A DNA stretch of 28,602 bases from an uncultured Alistipes sp. (GCA_937895825.1 CALBKP010000111.1:1-28602), one strand, 5' to 3'. Shown: positions 7,496 through 16,374, numbered from the stretch's first letter. Numbers and translations are program-made. The notes: a model not told the origin generated them from the letters alone.

Positions 7496-7555
7496 TTGAT
7501 AATTAGCTGTTTGTAAATTGCGAAAATGTTAATTTTTCAACTCGCTGATTATCAA
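7496..7555. repeat. 12-bp inverted repeat between the HAD and barrel genes
   Basis: TTGATAATTAGC (7496-7507) and GCTGATTATCAA (7544-7555) are complementary at 11 of 12 positions around a 36-nt spacer. There is no T-run, so it is more likely an operator or mRNA-end structure than a classical terminator. The rest of 7392-7610 holds only the promoter and AT-rich sequence. Confidence 0.4.
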
Positions 7556-7610
7556 TATGTTGTGAAAATATCTATATTCTATAATATGTAACATACTGTA
7601 ACTAAGCTGC

Positions 7611-8459
7611 TTATCTCTCCTCGCGAGCCACTTCGAGCTCCGAAAGGCGGTTGTCAAGCTCCACTTTGTCGATGATGGTCTTAACGATTGTGTCTATCTC
7701 CGAGTGCTCAGAGTAGTCGGCAGGGCAGACGTGGTTCACGCGGTTGTCACGGATAAGGTCGTTGAGTATGCTGCGCTGGCTCTCCTCCTCGGGGTTGTAA
7801 ACTGCTATGGAGTGGCCGCCGAAGTTTTTGACAAGGCGCATACAAGGGATGTCCGTCGTACCGTCACCGAAGTATATCATGCGGCTAAACGGTACGGGGC
7901 GTTTGTTCTCCTCCATGAAGCGGTTGACATCCTTAGTGTCGAAGACCGACTCCACACCTTTGTTTATCTTGAAGATGAACTGCGTCTTGTTGGTGTAGTT
8001 CACCGCCACCGCTGGCCAGTAGGCTATGCCGTCGACGTTGTAGAGGAACGAGCAAGCGTAGATGTTTTTAAACTCGTGAGCTATGGCCGTACCCTCGATG
8101 ATCTCCTTAAGTCCCGACGAGTTCACGTAGTGTAGGATGCGTATGCCGCGCTCATGTCCGTACTTATTTATGCGAGAGAACCACTCCTCTACTCCGCGGT
8201 AGAACTTGACGTTGCGCCCCGACTCGCGGAATGCCTCGCGTCTGAGCGACAGCCCCTTAGATTGTGCCGCCTGGAGCATACGTGCCATGTATGTCAGTAC
8301 CTGGTCGGCATCCTGCTCCTCGGCTAAGGTGTTGGCCTCGTGCCAGAACTCCATATTGCTCTTGCCCACAGCGGGGATAAAGTCGTACTCCTGCATATTT
8401 CCAGGGGCAAGCGTACCGTCGAAATCGTATATCAGCGCTACGGTAATCATATTTTTCAT
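7611..8459 (-). CDS. HAD-superfamily hydrolase
   Basis: 282 residues, soluble. Motif I is DFDGTL, with D12 the nucleophile and D14 the general acid. Motif III/IV is seen in MIYFGDGTTDIPCM, with the metal-binding GDGxTD near residue 200. A long helical cap lies between. It acts as a phosphatase or phosphotransferase through an aspartyl-phosphate intermediate; the substrate cannot be read from sequence. The start at 8459 (MKNMITVALIYDF) or the ATG three codons later are both possible. Its promoter overlaps that of the divergent pspC-like gene, so the two may be coregulated. Confidence 0.85.
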   Translation of the reverse strand: MKNMITVALIYDFDGTLAPGNMQEYDFIPAVGKSNMEFWHEANTLAEEQDADQVLTYMARMLQAAQSKGLSLRREAFRESGRNVKFYRGVEEWFSRINKYGHERGIRILHYVNSSGLKEIIEGTAIAHEFKNIYACSFLYNVDGIAYWPAVAVNYTNKTQFIFKINKGVESVFDTKDVNRFMEENKRPVPFSRMIYFGDGTTDIPCMRLVKNFGGHSIAVYNPEEESQRSILNDLIRDNRVNHVCPADYSEHSEIDTIVKTIIDKVELDNRLSELEVAREER

Positions 8460-8492
8460 ACTGCTGCTACCTTAATTTTGTAGTATTTGGTT

Positions 8493-8521
8493 CAAATATA
8501 CGAAAAAAAACACTACTTTTG
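8493..8521. promoter_or_regulatory. Divergent back-to-back promoters (HAD gene and PspC gene)
   Basis: Minus-strand box TATATTTG (8500-8493) faces the HAD gene; plus-strand box TACTTTTG (8514-8521) faces the PspC gene. Only 13 nt separate the two -7 boxes, so polymerase binding at one probably blocks the other. The plus-strand box has a TTG at 8487-8489 with slightly long spacing. Confidence 0.5.
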
Positions 8522-8565
8522 CATAAAACAAAGCGTAAAATTAAAAAAATATAAATTTAGATACT

Positions 8566-8748
8566 ATGGAGAGAAAATTGCGTCGCTCACGTGATAATCG
8601 CGTTTTGGCTGGTGTATGTAGCGGTTTGGGCAATTTTATGGGCATCGACCCAGTGGTTATACGCATAGCAGTAGTGTTGCTTATGTTCTTAGCAGGTATG
8701 TCGCTGTGGGTATATATCATAATGTGGTTGCTGATCCCCGAGGAGTAG
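8566..8748 (+). CDS. PspC-domain small membrane protein
   Basis: 60 residues that are essentially one PspC domain: basic N-terminus (MERKLRRSRDNRVLAGVCSG), the GxxxG-type LGNFMGIDPVVIR block, then a transmembrane segment of about 35-55 ending LLIPEE. Stand-alone PspC domains are common in Bacteroidota; in Proteobacteria PspC senses inner-membrane stress and controls PspA. No pspA or pspB homologue is next to it, so a stress role is only inferred. A nitroreductase gene follows 39 nt downstream. Confidence 0.93.
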   Translation: MERKLRRSRDNRVLAGVCSGLGNFMGIDPVVIRIAVVLLMFLAGMSLWVYIIMWLLIPEE

Positions 8749-8787
8749 AGAGAAATTAAAGCGTTGATAATTTAAAATTAGATAGTT

Positions 8788-9321
8788 ATGGAGTTTAAAG
8801 AAGTAGTAAGAAAGCGTCGTTCTACCCGCCGATTTACGGGTAAGCCAGTTGAGATAGAGAAACTTCAGTCGGCAATGGAGTTAGCCCTCCGTGCACCGTC
8901 GTCGAAGAATACGCGCTCTACGCGCCTTATGGCCGTTACGAACCTCGATAAGGTTCACGCCCTCGGTCGTCTAAGGGATTGGGGCTCAAGTCTCTTGGAG
9001 GAGGCATCGGCCGCCATCGTCATCCTCGGGGATGAGGAGGCAAGCCCTATGTGGCAGACCAACGCTGCGATTATGGCAACGGTGCTCCAGCTCGCCCTTG
9101 TAGATGAGGGCTTGGCATCGTGCTGGGTGCATGTCGGTGACTACCTGACGCTTAAGGATGAGCCTACGAGCCAGCGTAGCGAGGATTATGTCAAGGAGTT
9201 GTTGCCCGAGATTCCCGCCAGCTATAAGGTGCTCTGCGTTGTGGCTGTTGGCTATGCCGACTATACGCCGAAGCCACTGCCCGACTACGAAGGCCCCGAG
9301 CGCCTGTTATTCGTTAAGTAA
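8788..9321 (+). CDS. Nitroreductase-family FMN protein
   Basis: 177 residues with the family's N-terminal FMN-phosphate motif RKRRSTRRFTGKP (8-20), then ALRAPSSKNTRS, the central NAAIMATVLQLALVDEGLASCW block (about 91-112, dimer and FMN contacts) and the C-terminal VVAVGYADYTPKPLP. These enzymes use NAD(P)H to reduce nitroaromatics, quinones or flavins as homodimers; the physiological substrate of this member is unknown. Probably transcribed with the PspC gene. Confidence 0.93.
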   Translation: MEFKEVVRKRRSTRRFTGKPVEIEKLQSAMELALRAPSSKNTRSTRLMAVTNLDKVHALGRLRDWGSSLLEEASAAIVILGDEEASPMWQTNAAIMATVLQLALVDEGLASCWVHVGDYLTLKDEPTSQRSEDYVKELLPEIPASYKVLCVVAVGYADYTPKPLPDYEGPERLLFVK

Positions 9322-9343
9322 GTGCCTCGATTTATTTTGTCGT

Positions 9344-9381
9344 TTGTGTCGATGTTGGTGCTATCATCAGTGTCGACACAA
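9344..9381. repeat. 9-bp inverted repeat downstream of the nitroreductase
   Basis: TTGTGTCGA (9344-9352) and TCGACACAA (9373-9381) are perfect complements around 20 nt, followed 5 nt later by TTTT. It may be a weak terminator for the nitroreductase transcript or an operator for the next operon. Confidence 0.4.
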
Positions 9382-9446
9382 CGTCGTTTTATGGCTGGTA
9401 TTGCAATAATCTTCTACGAAGATGCGTTTGTAATGAGAAAAAAATG

Positions 9447-9454
9447 TATCTTTG
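9447..9454 (+). promoter_or_regulatory. -7 box deciding the start of the PpiC-like gene
   Basis: TATCTTTG is a perfect TAnnTTTG box, with no good -33 at standard spacing. It overlaps the upstream in-frame ATG at 9444, so that codon would not be transcribed from this promoter. Predicted transcription starts near 9461, leaving only a few bases before the ATG at 9465 (possibly a leaderless mRNA). Confidence 0.5.
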
Positions 9455-9464
9455 CAAGTTGATT

Positions 9465-10472
9465 ATGCGAAAATTATGTAACATACTGGTTTTGGTTGTC
9501 GCGATTGCGGCCGTAGGGTGTATCAGATCCGAGGGTGTGAAGGGTGATGGTGACGTTGCTAACGTGGTTGCATCGGTCGATGATAAGCGCCTACTGGTCG
9601 AGGATGTTCAGCGTAATATGCCCAAGGGTCTCACCGATGCCGACAGCGTCACGTTTGTGCGAATGTATGTAGATAACTGGGTGCTCAGCCAGCTTAAGGT
9701 TAAGCGTGCCGAGGAGGTGCTCTCGTCAGCGGAGCAGGATATCGAGCGTCTTGTCGAAGGCTATCGTCAGTCGCTTATCATACGTCAGCTCGATCAGTAC
9801 TACATCGATAATGCTATTGATGTCGAGATTACCGACAAGCAGCTCTCGGCATACTATCGTGCCAACTCGGCATCCTTTAAGCTCGACCATAACAAGGTGC
9901 GTGGTGTCGTTGTCAAGGCTCCGCGTACGTTCCGTAATACCGCAACTCTCACCGCGGCACTTAAGGCTGTGATTAAGAGTAGCGATACGCAGGAGGTAGC
10001 AGCCCTTGCGGAGAAGCATGGACTGACGCTTACGGATAACTCTGCACAGTGGGTGTCGTACTCCGACTTCTTGAGTAACCTCCCGACGGAGCGTTCGCGC
10101 TCGTATGACAACCTCTTGGATAAGGGTGGCGTACAGCAGATGACCTCGGACGATGCCATCTTCTACTTTGTCATCATCAACGTTGCACGTAAGGGCGAGG
10201 TGGCACCGTTGGAGTGTGTGGAGCAGGATATTCGCCGTAGGTTGTACTCCGAGCGTCGTGCCGACATTGTTGAGGACTACGAGGCGAGCCTTAAGCGTGA
10301 GGCTGTCGTAGCGGGACGTGTGAACCTTGTCGATACGGTACTCCTCCGCTCGATGAGCTATCAGGCCGAGCAGACGAGCGTAGAGGCAGAGGTGCGTGAG
10401 GCTACGGAGAATATCGAGGAGGACCCCACGATTAGCATCGCGAGGGGCGACAGCATTAAGACGAACGAGTAA
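9465..10472 (+). CDS. SurA/PpiC-like periplasmic lipoprotein
   Basis: 335 residues from ATG 9465. The signal sequence MRKLCNILVLVVAIAAVGC ends in a lipobox at Cys19, which together with the promoter box at 9447 favours this start over 9444. A SurA-N-like helical chaperone region follows (VASVDDKRLLVEDVQRNMP, typical of PPIase N-termini). The parvulin region (about 150-270) is degenerate: I do not see the GGxLG and GxH motifs of active PpiC domains, so it may be a chaperone without isomerase activity. Only 20 nt from the SurA gene, it probably works with SurA on outer-membrane protein folding. Confidence 0.82.
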   Translation: MRKLCNILVLVVAIAAVGCIRSEGVKGDGDVANVVASVDDKRLLVEDVQRNMPKGLTDADSVTFVRMYVDNWVLSQLKVKRAEEVLSSAEQDIERLVEGYRQSLIIRQLDQYYIDNAIDVEITDKQLSAYYRANSASFKLDHNKVRGVVVKAPRTFRNTATLTAALKAVIKSSDTQEVAALAEKHGLTLTDNSAQWVSYSDFLSNLPTERSRSYDNLLDKGGVQQMTSDDAIFYFVIINVARKGEVAPLECVEQDIRRRLYSERRADIVEDYEASLKREAVVAGRVNLVDTVLLRSMSYQAEQTSVEAEVREATENIEEDPTISIARGDSIKTNE

Positions 10473-10492
10473 AGAAAAGATTAGAGAAAGAT

Positions 10493-11920
10493 ATGATACG
10501 AAAGATTGCGATTACGGCGGTTTGCGCCATGATGATATTTGGAGTTGTGAATGTTGCTTCGGCACAGGAGCGTCGCCAGGTGATGCTTGATAAGGTCGTT
10601 GCCGTTGTGGGTGGATCGTCTATCCTCCACTCCGAGGTTGAGGAGTATGCTAAGGCTCTTATCGACCAACGACGACAGATGGGCTACACCTCGGATCGTG
10701 ATGCTCGTAGTGAGGCTCTTGAGGCTCTCCTCGAACAGAAACTGCTCTATAACCAAGCGTTGATTGACTCGGTGGAGGTTAACACGGCAGATATCGCTGG
10801 CCGCATCGAGAACTATTTGCAGATGCTTATCACCGAGGCTGGTGGCATCGCGCAGCTCGAGGCTAAGGAGCACATGCCCGTATTTTCGTATCGCGAGATG
10901 TTGCGTCAGCAGTACGAGGAGCAGTCTTACGCTCAGGCTATGAAGTCGGAGGTGGTGAGCAAGGTCACGGTCGTTCCTGGCGAGGTTGAACGCTTCTATA
11001 AGCGCATTGACAAGGATAGCCTGCCCATAATCGGTGAGCAGTACGTATATGCCCAGATTACCAAGTTCCCAGCATCGTTGAAGGAGGCACAGCAGCGTAC
11101 CAAGGAGCGTCTGTTGGATATGCGTGAGCGTGTCATTACAGGACAGACGAAGTTCTCGGTGTTGGCACGTATGTACTCGCTTGATGGCTCGGCCATCCAT
11201 GGTGGCGAGATGGAGCCATCGTCGGCATCATACTTCGTACGTCCGTTTGCCGAGGCTCTCGAGAAACTGAAGCCTGGTCAGATATCCGAGATCGTCGAGA
11301 CGGAGTACGGCTTCCATATCATTGAGCTTATTGACAAGAAGGGCGATCTGTATCACTGCCGCCACATCGTGCTGCGCCCTACATTTACACGTGAGGAGCT
11401 TATGCAGCCCGCCTATCAGCTTGATAGCGTTGCAGACCTTATCCGTCGTGACTCTATCACTTTTGAGGATGCAGCATTGAAGTTCTCGGACGACGCTACG
11501 TCGAAGTATAACGGCGGTATCGTGTCGAATAGCGATGTGTTGGAGCGTATGGGTGTCTACGATGGTGCTCGTCTTACGGCTACGCGCTTTTTGAAGGAGG
11601 ATTTCAGTGCCCAGGGTGGTAAGTCGCTTGACGACTACAATGCACTTATGCGCCTCAAAGTTGGTGAGGTGTCTAACTCGTTCCAGACATCGGACCTTAT
11701 GGGTAATCAGATGAGTAAGATCGTGAAGCTTGTGGAGATAATCCCAGCACATACCGCATCGCTCAAGGATGACTATATACGCCTCGAGGAGATGGCCTTG
11801 CAGCAGAAGCAGGAGCGCATCTACAAGGAGTGGCTCTCGGAGAAGATACAGGCGATGTATGTCTATATCGACCCGGATTATCGTAGCGATGATTTTGATA
11901 ACAAGAATTGGATAAAATAA
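10493..11920 (+). CDS. surA: SurA-like periplasmic peptidyl-prolyl isomerase
   Basis: 475 residues with a signal peptide cleaved near residue 24 (VASA/QE). SurA-N domain: DKVVAVVGGSSILHSEVEEY. Two parvulin domains follow. The first includes FSVLARMYSLDGSAIHGGEM and the hallmark FAEALEKLKPGQISEIVETEYGFHII; the second begins HCRHIVLRP and includes FEDAALKFSDD. It escorts outer-membrane proteins through the periplasm and isomerises proline bonds. The run of lipoprotein, SurA and OstA-like protein is a typical Bacteroidota arrangement linking barrel folding with lipopolysaccharide export. Confidence 0.93.
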   Translation: MIRKIAITAVCAMMIFGVVNVASAQERRQVMLDKVVAVVGGSSILHSEVEEYAKALIDQRRQMGYTSDRDARSEALEALLEQKLLYNQALIDSVEVNTADIAGRIENYLQMLITEAGGIAQLEAKEHMPVFSYREMLRQQYEEQSYAQAMKSEVVSKVTVVPGEVERFYKRIDKDSLPIIGEQYVYAQITKFPASLKEAQQRTKERLLDMRERVITGQTKFSVLARMYSLDGSAIHGGEMEPSSASYFVRPFAEALEKLKPGQISEIVETEYGFHIIELIDKKGDLYHCRHIVLRPTFTREELMQPAYQLDSVADLIRRDSITFEDAALKFSDDATSKYNGGIVSNSDVLERMGVYDGARLTATRFLKEDFSAQGGKSLDDYNALMRLKVGEVSNSFQTSDLMGNQMSKIVKLVEIIPAHTASLKDDYIRLEEMALQQKQERIYKEWLSEKIQAMYVYIDPDYRSDDFDNKNWIK

Positions 11921-11943
11921 CCGATTGCAGCTCAAGAAATAGT

Positions 11944-14811
11944 ATGCTGAGAAAGATAATTGCACCGGTCGTAGTTCTGTCGTTGTTCGTTGGCACACTC
12001 TTCTATGCTGCCAGCGGCCGTGACTATGACCACGTCATAGATTACGAACGAACAACTACATCGCCACCACCACAAACAAATGTTTCGTCGAATCGCCGCA
12101 TGGTCGATATGATTGCCGACGATAGCTACCTCATTGAGAAGGGAGATTCGACAATCTTTATCCTTGTGGGAAACTTTGCTGCGCACCATAACGGCACGGT
12201 AATACTTGCCGATAGTGCCGTGCGTTACTCGAATCAGGGCTTTGAGTGCTTTGGTAATGTGCTTATCAATCAGAATGATACGTATGCCTATGGCGACCGT
12301 GCGGAGTATAATCGCGACCTGAGTACTGCCACGCTCTACTCCGACCTTATCAAGGTTGTTGATGGCGAGGCAGTGATGTATACCTACAATTGTACGTTCA
12401 ACTCGGCGGAGAATATCGGCCGTTTCTATGGCGGCTGCTATGTGGAGAAGGGCGAGAGTCTGCTGGAGGCCGACCATGGCTACTACAATACCGATACACA
12501 CGATCTTATCGCTGTGGATAATGTCGAGATGCGCGATGAGACATACCAGATGACTGGTGACTCGGTGATATTTAACACCCAGACCGAGGATGCTCGCTAC
12601 TTCGCTAATACGAATATCTGGAACGATAAGGATGAGTATCTCTTTGCTAATGAGGGTACCTATACCAAAGCTAAGGATCTGCACCACTTGACGCGTGATG
12701 CCTATATCCTCTCGCCTGAGCGTGAGATATGGAGTGATACGATTGAGTATTACCGCACCGAAGGTCACATCATTGGTCGTAGAAATATCCAGATGGAGGA
12801 TACGACACAGAAGATCTTGGGCTTTGCCGACTATGGTGAGTGGTGGGATGAGCCGGGCAATGCCCTCTTTACGCGTCGTCCGTCGATGATTAATTACGAC
12901 CCTGCACAACCCGACTCACTCTTTCTCTCGGCAGATACGTTGTGGCTCTATACCATCCCTGTACTGCCTCCAGGTAGCGAGACGGCTGCCGATTCGTTGA
13001 GTATGACTTACAATACGGCTGTAACAGAGAATATGGAGGAGACGATGGCTGATGATGTAGCAGAGGAGACTGCCGATATGCCCGAGGATAATGTTGAGGA
13101 CGATGCAGAGGAGGTTGAGATTGCTGAGGATGTGTCGGATAATGCTCCGATAGAGGGTGAGGTAGAGAAACCTACACCTGCTACAAAGCCTTCGGGCGAG
13201 CAACCTGCTGCCCCAGCAAAGCCCACCGGAGGTATATCCGCTCCACCTGCAAAACCTGATGGAGTAAAGGGCGCTACTGGCGAGCGTCATGAGATGCCTG
13301 TTGGTGAATATACAAAGCCTAAGGGTGATGTCGAGCGTGAAGCATTGACTGGTGCGGAGGTGACACCGCCCCGTGCTGCGGCTAATAACCTCGTGGCCAC
13401 GGTTGAGGGTACGGAGGTAGAGCCCACGATGGAAGTGCCCGTTGAGCAACCTGCGGAGGAGCAGCCTGTGGAGGAGCAGCCTGTGGAGGAGATTGTGGCC
13501 GATACGATGGCTGTAGATAGCGTAGCCACGGATAGTATCAAAATGCCTACGGCTAAGCAGTTGCGTTACCGCGCCAAGTTGGAGAAGCGTCGTGTGCGAG
13601 ACTCGATACGAGGTGCTGAGCGTGCCATTCGCGACTCGATAAATGCTATAAAGCAAGCAGAGCTGGATTCGCTCCGCCATATCAGCGACTCGTTGCTAAA
13701 GATTAAGGTCGATTCGATTGTCGCCAAGCGTATTGCGCAGAGTTCGCGTATCGCTGACGAGGAGGCTGCACGCCTTGAGCGCATCAAGCAGAAGACTGAG
13801 GAGCGTGAGCGTCGTAAGATTGACAAGGCTAAGGCGCGTGCCCTGAAGCGTGGAAAGCCCTATAAGGGCCCCGACTATGTGGTTGACTCTCTCTACCAGG
13901 ATACGCTTGCAGCTGATAGCCTTGATGCAGACCGTGGCCGACGCGACACGCTTGGTCGTGACACGCTGGGGCTCGATTCGTTGGGCATAGACTCGATGAT
14001 GATGGATAGCCTTGCGCGTGACTCGGTATTCGAGAAGCCATTCCCCGAGGATAGCGTCTATAAGATGGTTAAGGCCTATCGTCGTGTAAAGATGTACCGC
14101 TCGGATTCGCAGATTGTGGCCGACTCGATGGTGCTGCTAAATACAGACTCGATAATTCGCCTCTATATCGAACCGGTGATGTGGCAGGAGACGAATCAGA
14201 TCACCGCCGACTCGATGGCCATCCATACGCGCAATGAACTTATCGACCAGGCGCACTTTATGGGAGACCCGATTATGGGTATGGAGATCGACACGATGTA
14301 CTACAACCAGGTTAAGGGTAAGGATATGATCGCCTACTTTGCTGATGGCTCGGTATATCGTAACGATGTGAATGGTAATGCTCAGACGATCTACTATATG
14401 CAGCAGGAGGATAGCCCCGAGGTTACGGGCTTGATGTATATCGAGAGTGCCTCGATTAGCTTCTACCTCATCGAGGGACAGATTGATAAGATTGCCTATA
14501 AGCAGAATCCTGAGTATGTGCTCTACCCGATGGATATGATTCCCGAGACGCAGGAGCTACGCCTTCCCGACTTTAAGTGGCACTACGACCGTCGCCCCGA
14601 GCGTGACTCGGTGCATAGTCGCTCGATACGTCCTACGCGACGTGAGGATGCCGCCTCGCGTCAGAAGCCTCGCTTCCGTATAACCGAGCGTATCGACTAC
14701 GACCGTCGTCGCCTTGTGGAGAACCGCATGTGGGTGGATCGTCTCGATGAGCTCACACCTGAGGTTGTCGAGTGGCGTAATTCGCGCCCGTCGTACCAAA
14801 AACGTCAATAG
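11944..14811 (+). CDS. Long OstA/LptA-like protein
   Basis: 955 residues from ATG 11944 (signal segment MLRKIIAPVVVLSLFVGTL); an upstream in-frame ATG at 11908 would overlap surA and spoil the signal. Residues about 40-345 are an OstA/LptA-type beta-jellyroll (repeated short strands such as GDRAEYNRDLSTATLYSDL), which carries lipopolysaccharide across the periplasm. Residues about 350-540 are acidic, Pro/Glu-rich low complexity with EEQPVEEQPVEE repeats. Residues 540-640 are charged and helical (RRVRDSIRGAERAIRDSI). A short DSL/DTL repeat run follows (about 660-700), then a second OstA-like domain to the end. The linker makes it far longer than proteobacterial LptA. Confidence 0.85.
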   Translation: MLRKIIAPVVVLSLFVGTLFYAASGRDYDHVIDYERTTTSPPPQTNVSSNRRMVDMIADDSYLIEKGDSTIFILVGNFAAHHNGTVILADSAVRYSNQGFECFGNVLINQNDTYAYGDRAEYNRDLSTATLYSDLIKVVDGEAVMYTYNCTFNSAENIGRFYGGCYVEKGESLLEADHGYYNTDTHDLIAVDNVEMRDETYQMTGDSVIFNTQTEDARYFANTNIWNDKDEYLFANEGTYTKAKDLHHLTRDAYILSPEREIWSDTIEYYRTEGHIIGRRNIQMEDTTQKILGFADYGEWWDEPGNALFTRRPSMINYDPAQPDSLFLSADTLWLYTIPVLPPGSETAADSLSMTYNTAVTENMEETMADDVAEETADMPEDNVEDDAEEVEIAEDVSDNAPIEGEVEKPTPATKPSGEQPAAPAKPTGGISAPPAKPDGVKGATGERHEMPVGEYTKPKGDVEREALTGAEVTPPRAAANNLVATVEGTEVEPTMEVPVEQPAEEQPVEEQPVEEIVADTMAVDSVATDSIKMPTAKQLRYRAKLEKRRVRDSIRGAERAIRDSINAIKQAELDSLRHISDSLLKIKVDSIVAKRIAQSSRIADEEAARLERIKQKTEERERRKIDKAKARALKRGKPYKGPDYVVDSLYQDTLAADSLDADRGRRDTLGRDTLGLDSLGIDSMMMDSLARDSVFEKPFPEDSVYKMVKAYRRVKMYRSDSQIVADSMVLLNTDSIIRLYIEPVMWQETNQITADSMAIHTRNELIDQAHFMGDPIMGMEIDTMYYNQVKGKDMIAYFADGSVYRNDVNGNAQTIYYMQQEDSPEVTGLMYIESASISFYLIEGQIDKIAYKQNPEYVLYPMDMIPETQELRLPDFKWHYDRRPERDSVHSRSIRPTRREDAASRQKPRFRITERIDYDRRRLVENRMWVDRLDELTPEVVEWRNSRPSYQKRQ

Positions 14812-14813
14812 TT

Positions 14814-16106
14814 ATGAAGCAGTGCCTAAGATATATCCTTGCTGCGGTTGCATTGTGTGTTGCGACCGTGGCTAATGGTCAGAGTGTTAAGGATGTCGAT
14901 GCGCCGTACCGTACTCGTCTGATTCCCTACGCTACGGCTGAGGCTGCCGCCAAACGTTCGCTCGAGAAGCAGCGTTATATGCAGCCTATCGTCGAGTGGG
15001 AGGAGACGGATGGTGTACTTCGTGGTGAGTTTACCTACCCATTCTCGTGGGTGGAGCGTCGCATATTCATACGCCTGGAACAGGTGAATAACCCCTACGA
15101 GGTATATGTCAATGGTGAGCTTGCAGGCATGTCGAGTAATGGCTTCGCTGCATCGGAGTTCGACATCACTAAGATATCACGCGAGGATAAAAATAGTGTG
15201 GAGTTAAGGCTACTCTCTCCTGATGGCGTTGCTGCTATCGAGTGCTTCGAACGTGGCGTGCCGCACCCAATGGCCTATATCATATCGCAGCCGCGCGTGC
15301 GCGTGCGCGATATACAGTGGCGACCATCGCTCGGTGTAGGCGGTGTTGTCAATGCAGACTTTAGCGTCGTTATGCACAATACTACGCTTGGTGAGAAGAC
15401 CTCGCGCATATACTACGAACTCTATCTAAACGATACGATACGCCTCTCGGCAGGACATCGCGACGTAGTGCTCGGCATGTATGGCGTAGATACCATGCGT
15501 TTTGGTGCTCCTGTGCCCGATAGCGTACTGTGGAGCAGGGCTACACCTGTGCATCTTAGCCTTAGGCTTAAGAACCGTATCGCTGGTCGTGATGTGGAGT
15601 TCTACGACCTGCCCGTGGCATTGCGCTCGGTGGAGTATGACGACGGCGAGTATCGTATAAATGGCAATGCAGAGAGTATTAAGTGGTACGAAGTGTCGCC
15701 CCGTATGTCCATCGCACAGCTTGCCACCATCCATGATAGCGGGGTGTGTGCCATACGCTTCACGGCAGGAGGTGTTAGTGAGGAGATACTTGACTATTGC
15801 GATAGCCACGGCATATATGTCGCTATCACTGCACCCATCAACTCCTCGAAGTCGGGTAAGTCGCGCAAGCGTGGTGGTAACCCCTCGAATGACCCTAAGT
15901 GGCGTGAGGAGTACGTTATGCGTACCGAGCAGATGATACATACCATGAAGCGTCATCCGTCGGTTGTCGCCTACTTCTTGGCAGACGATAGTGCTAATGG
16001 CATATGCCTCTATGAGAGTTACCTCGCCGCAAAATGTGTTGCTGGCGACTGCCCAGTTTTCTATACTGATGGCGGTAGAGAGTGGAATTCGGATGATAAC
16101 CGATAA
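14814..16106 (+). CDS. GH2-derived secreted protein lacking the catalytic motif
   Basis: 430 residues, signal peptide 1-22 (ALCVATVANG/QS). Domains follow the glycoside hydrolase family 2 order: sugar-binding jellyroll (about 30-145, with RRIFIRLEQVNNPYEVYVNG), immunoglobulin-like domain (150-270), then the start of a TIM barrel (about 285 onward) with MKRHPSVVAYFLADDSANG. In active GH2 enzymes this place reads RHPSVxxWSLGNE, with Glu as acid/base; here the NE is DD (391-392), and the protein ends before the nucleophile region. It is probably a non-enzymatic glycan-binding relic or pseudo-enzyme. It starts 2 nt after the OstA-like gene. Confidence 0.7.
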   Translation: MKQCLRYILAAVALCVATVANGQSVKDVDAPYRTRLIPYATAEAAAKRSLEKQRYMQPIVEWEETDGVLRGEFTYPFSWVERRIFIRLEQVNNPYEVYVNGELAGMSSNGFAASEFDITKISREDKNSVELRLLSPDGVAAIECFERGVPHPMAYIISQPRVRVRDIQWRPSLGVGGVVNADFSVVMHNTTLGEKTSRIYYELYLNDTIRLSAGHRDVVLGMYGVDTMRFGAPVPDSVLWSRATPVHLSLRLKNRIAGRDVEFYDLPVALRSVEYDDGEYRINGNAESIKWYEVSPRMSIAQLATIHDSGVCAIRFTAGGVSEEILDYCDSHGIYVAITAPINSSKSGKSRKRGGNPSNDPKWREEYVMRTEQMIHTMKRHPSVVAYFLADDSANGICLYESYLAAKCVAGDCPVFYTDGGREWNSDDNR

Positions 16107-16208
16107 AATTACCAAATTTTTGATGCTGACGTTTTCATTTGATTTATAATAAGTTAAATGATGAGTGCCTAATTTCGTGAAAAAAAATGTGATTTTTTTG
16201 CAAAAAAG

Positions 16209-16240
16209 TTTGGTGGATTAAAAAAAGTGCCTTATCTTTG
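16209..16240 (+). promoter_or_regulatory. Promoter of tRNA-Lys
   Basis: TTTG at 16209-16212 and TATCTTTG at 16233-16240 with a 20-nt spacer are a full consensus match, the best in the window, starting transcription about 20 nt before the tRNA. Confidence 0.75.
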
Positions 16241-16266
16241 CACTCGCAATCGAAAGGTTAGCAAAT

Positions 16267-16339
16267 GCCTCTTTAGCTCAGTTGGTAGAGCACGACACTC
16301 TTAATGTTGGGGTCCAGGGTTCGAGCCCCTGAGGGGGTA
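16267..16339 (+). tRNA. tRNA-Lys (anticodon CTT)
   Basis: The 73 nt fold as a cloverleaf: acceptor GCCTCTT with AGGGGGT (three G:U pairs), D-arm GCTC/GAGC with AGTTGGTA loop, anticodon stem CGACA/TGTTG with loop CTCTTAA (anticodon CTT, reading AAG), variable GGGTC, T-arm CAGGG/CCCTG with loop TTCGAGC, discriminator A. CCA is not encoded (CAG follows). Its 3' end is repeated twice downstream (16606 and 16762), as if used as an attachment site. A strong promoter precedes it and a terminator follows at once. Confidence 0.93.
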
Positions 16340-16344
16340 CAGAA
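16320..16344 (+). repeat. tRNA 3'-end repeat, copy 1 (within tRNA-Lys)
   Basis: The 25 nt from the T-loop to 5 nt past the discriminator (TTCGAGCCCCTGAGGGGGTA plus CAGAA) recur exactly at 16606-16630 and, with two C-to-T changes, at 16762-16785. Confidence 0.85.
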
Positions 16345-16374
16345 AGGGAAAGATGAAAGTCTTTCCCTTTTTTT
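16343..16374 (+). terminator. Terminator of tRNA-Lys
   Basis: An 11-bp perfect stem (AAAGGGAAAGA / TCTTTCCCTTT) with 6-nt loop TGAAAG is followed by T residues, 3 nt after the mature tRNA end. Confidence 0.9.

Noticed and set aside
11932..13680. Long minus-strand frames (325 and 254 codons) opposite the OstA-like gene
   Set aside because: Shadows of a GC-biased coding strand; no domains, and the plus-strand protein has a signal peptide and OstA-like folds.
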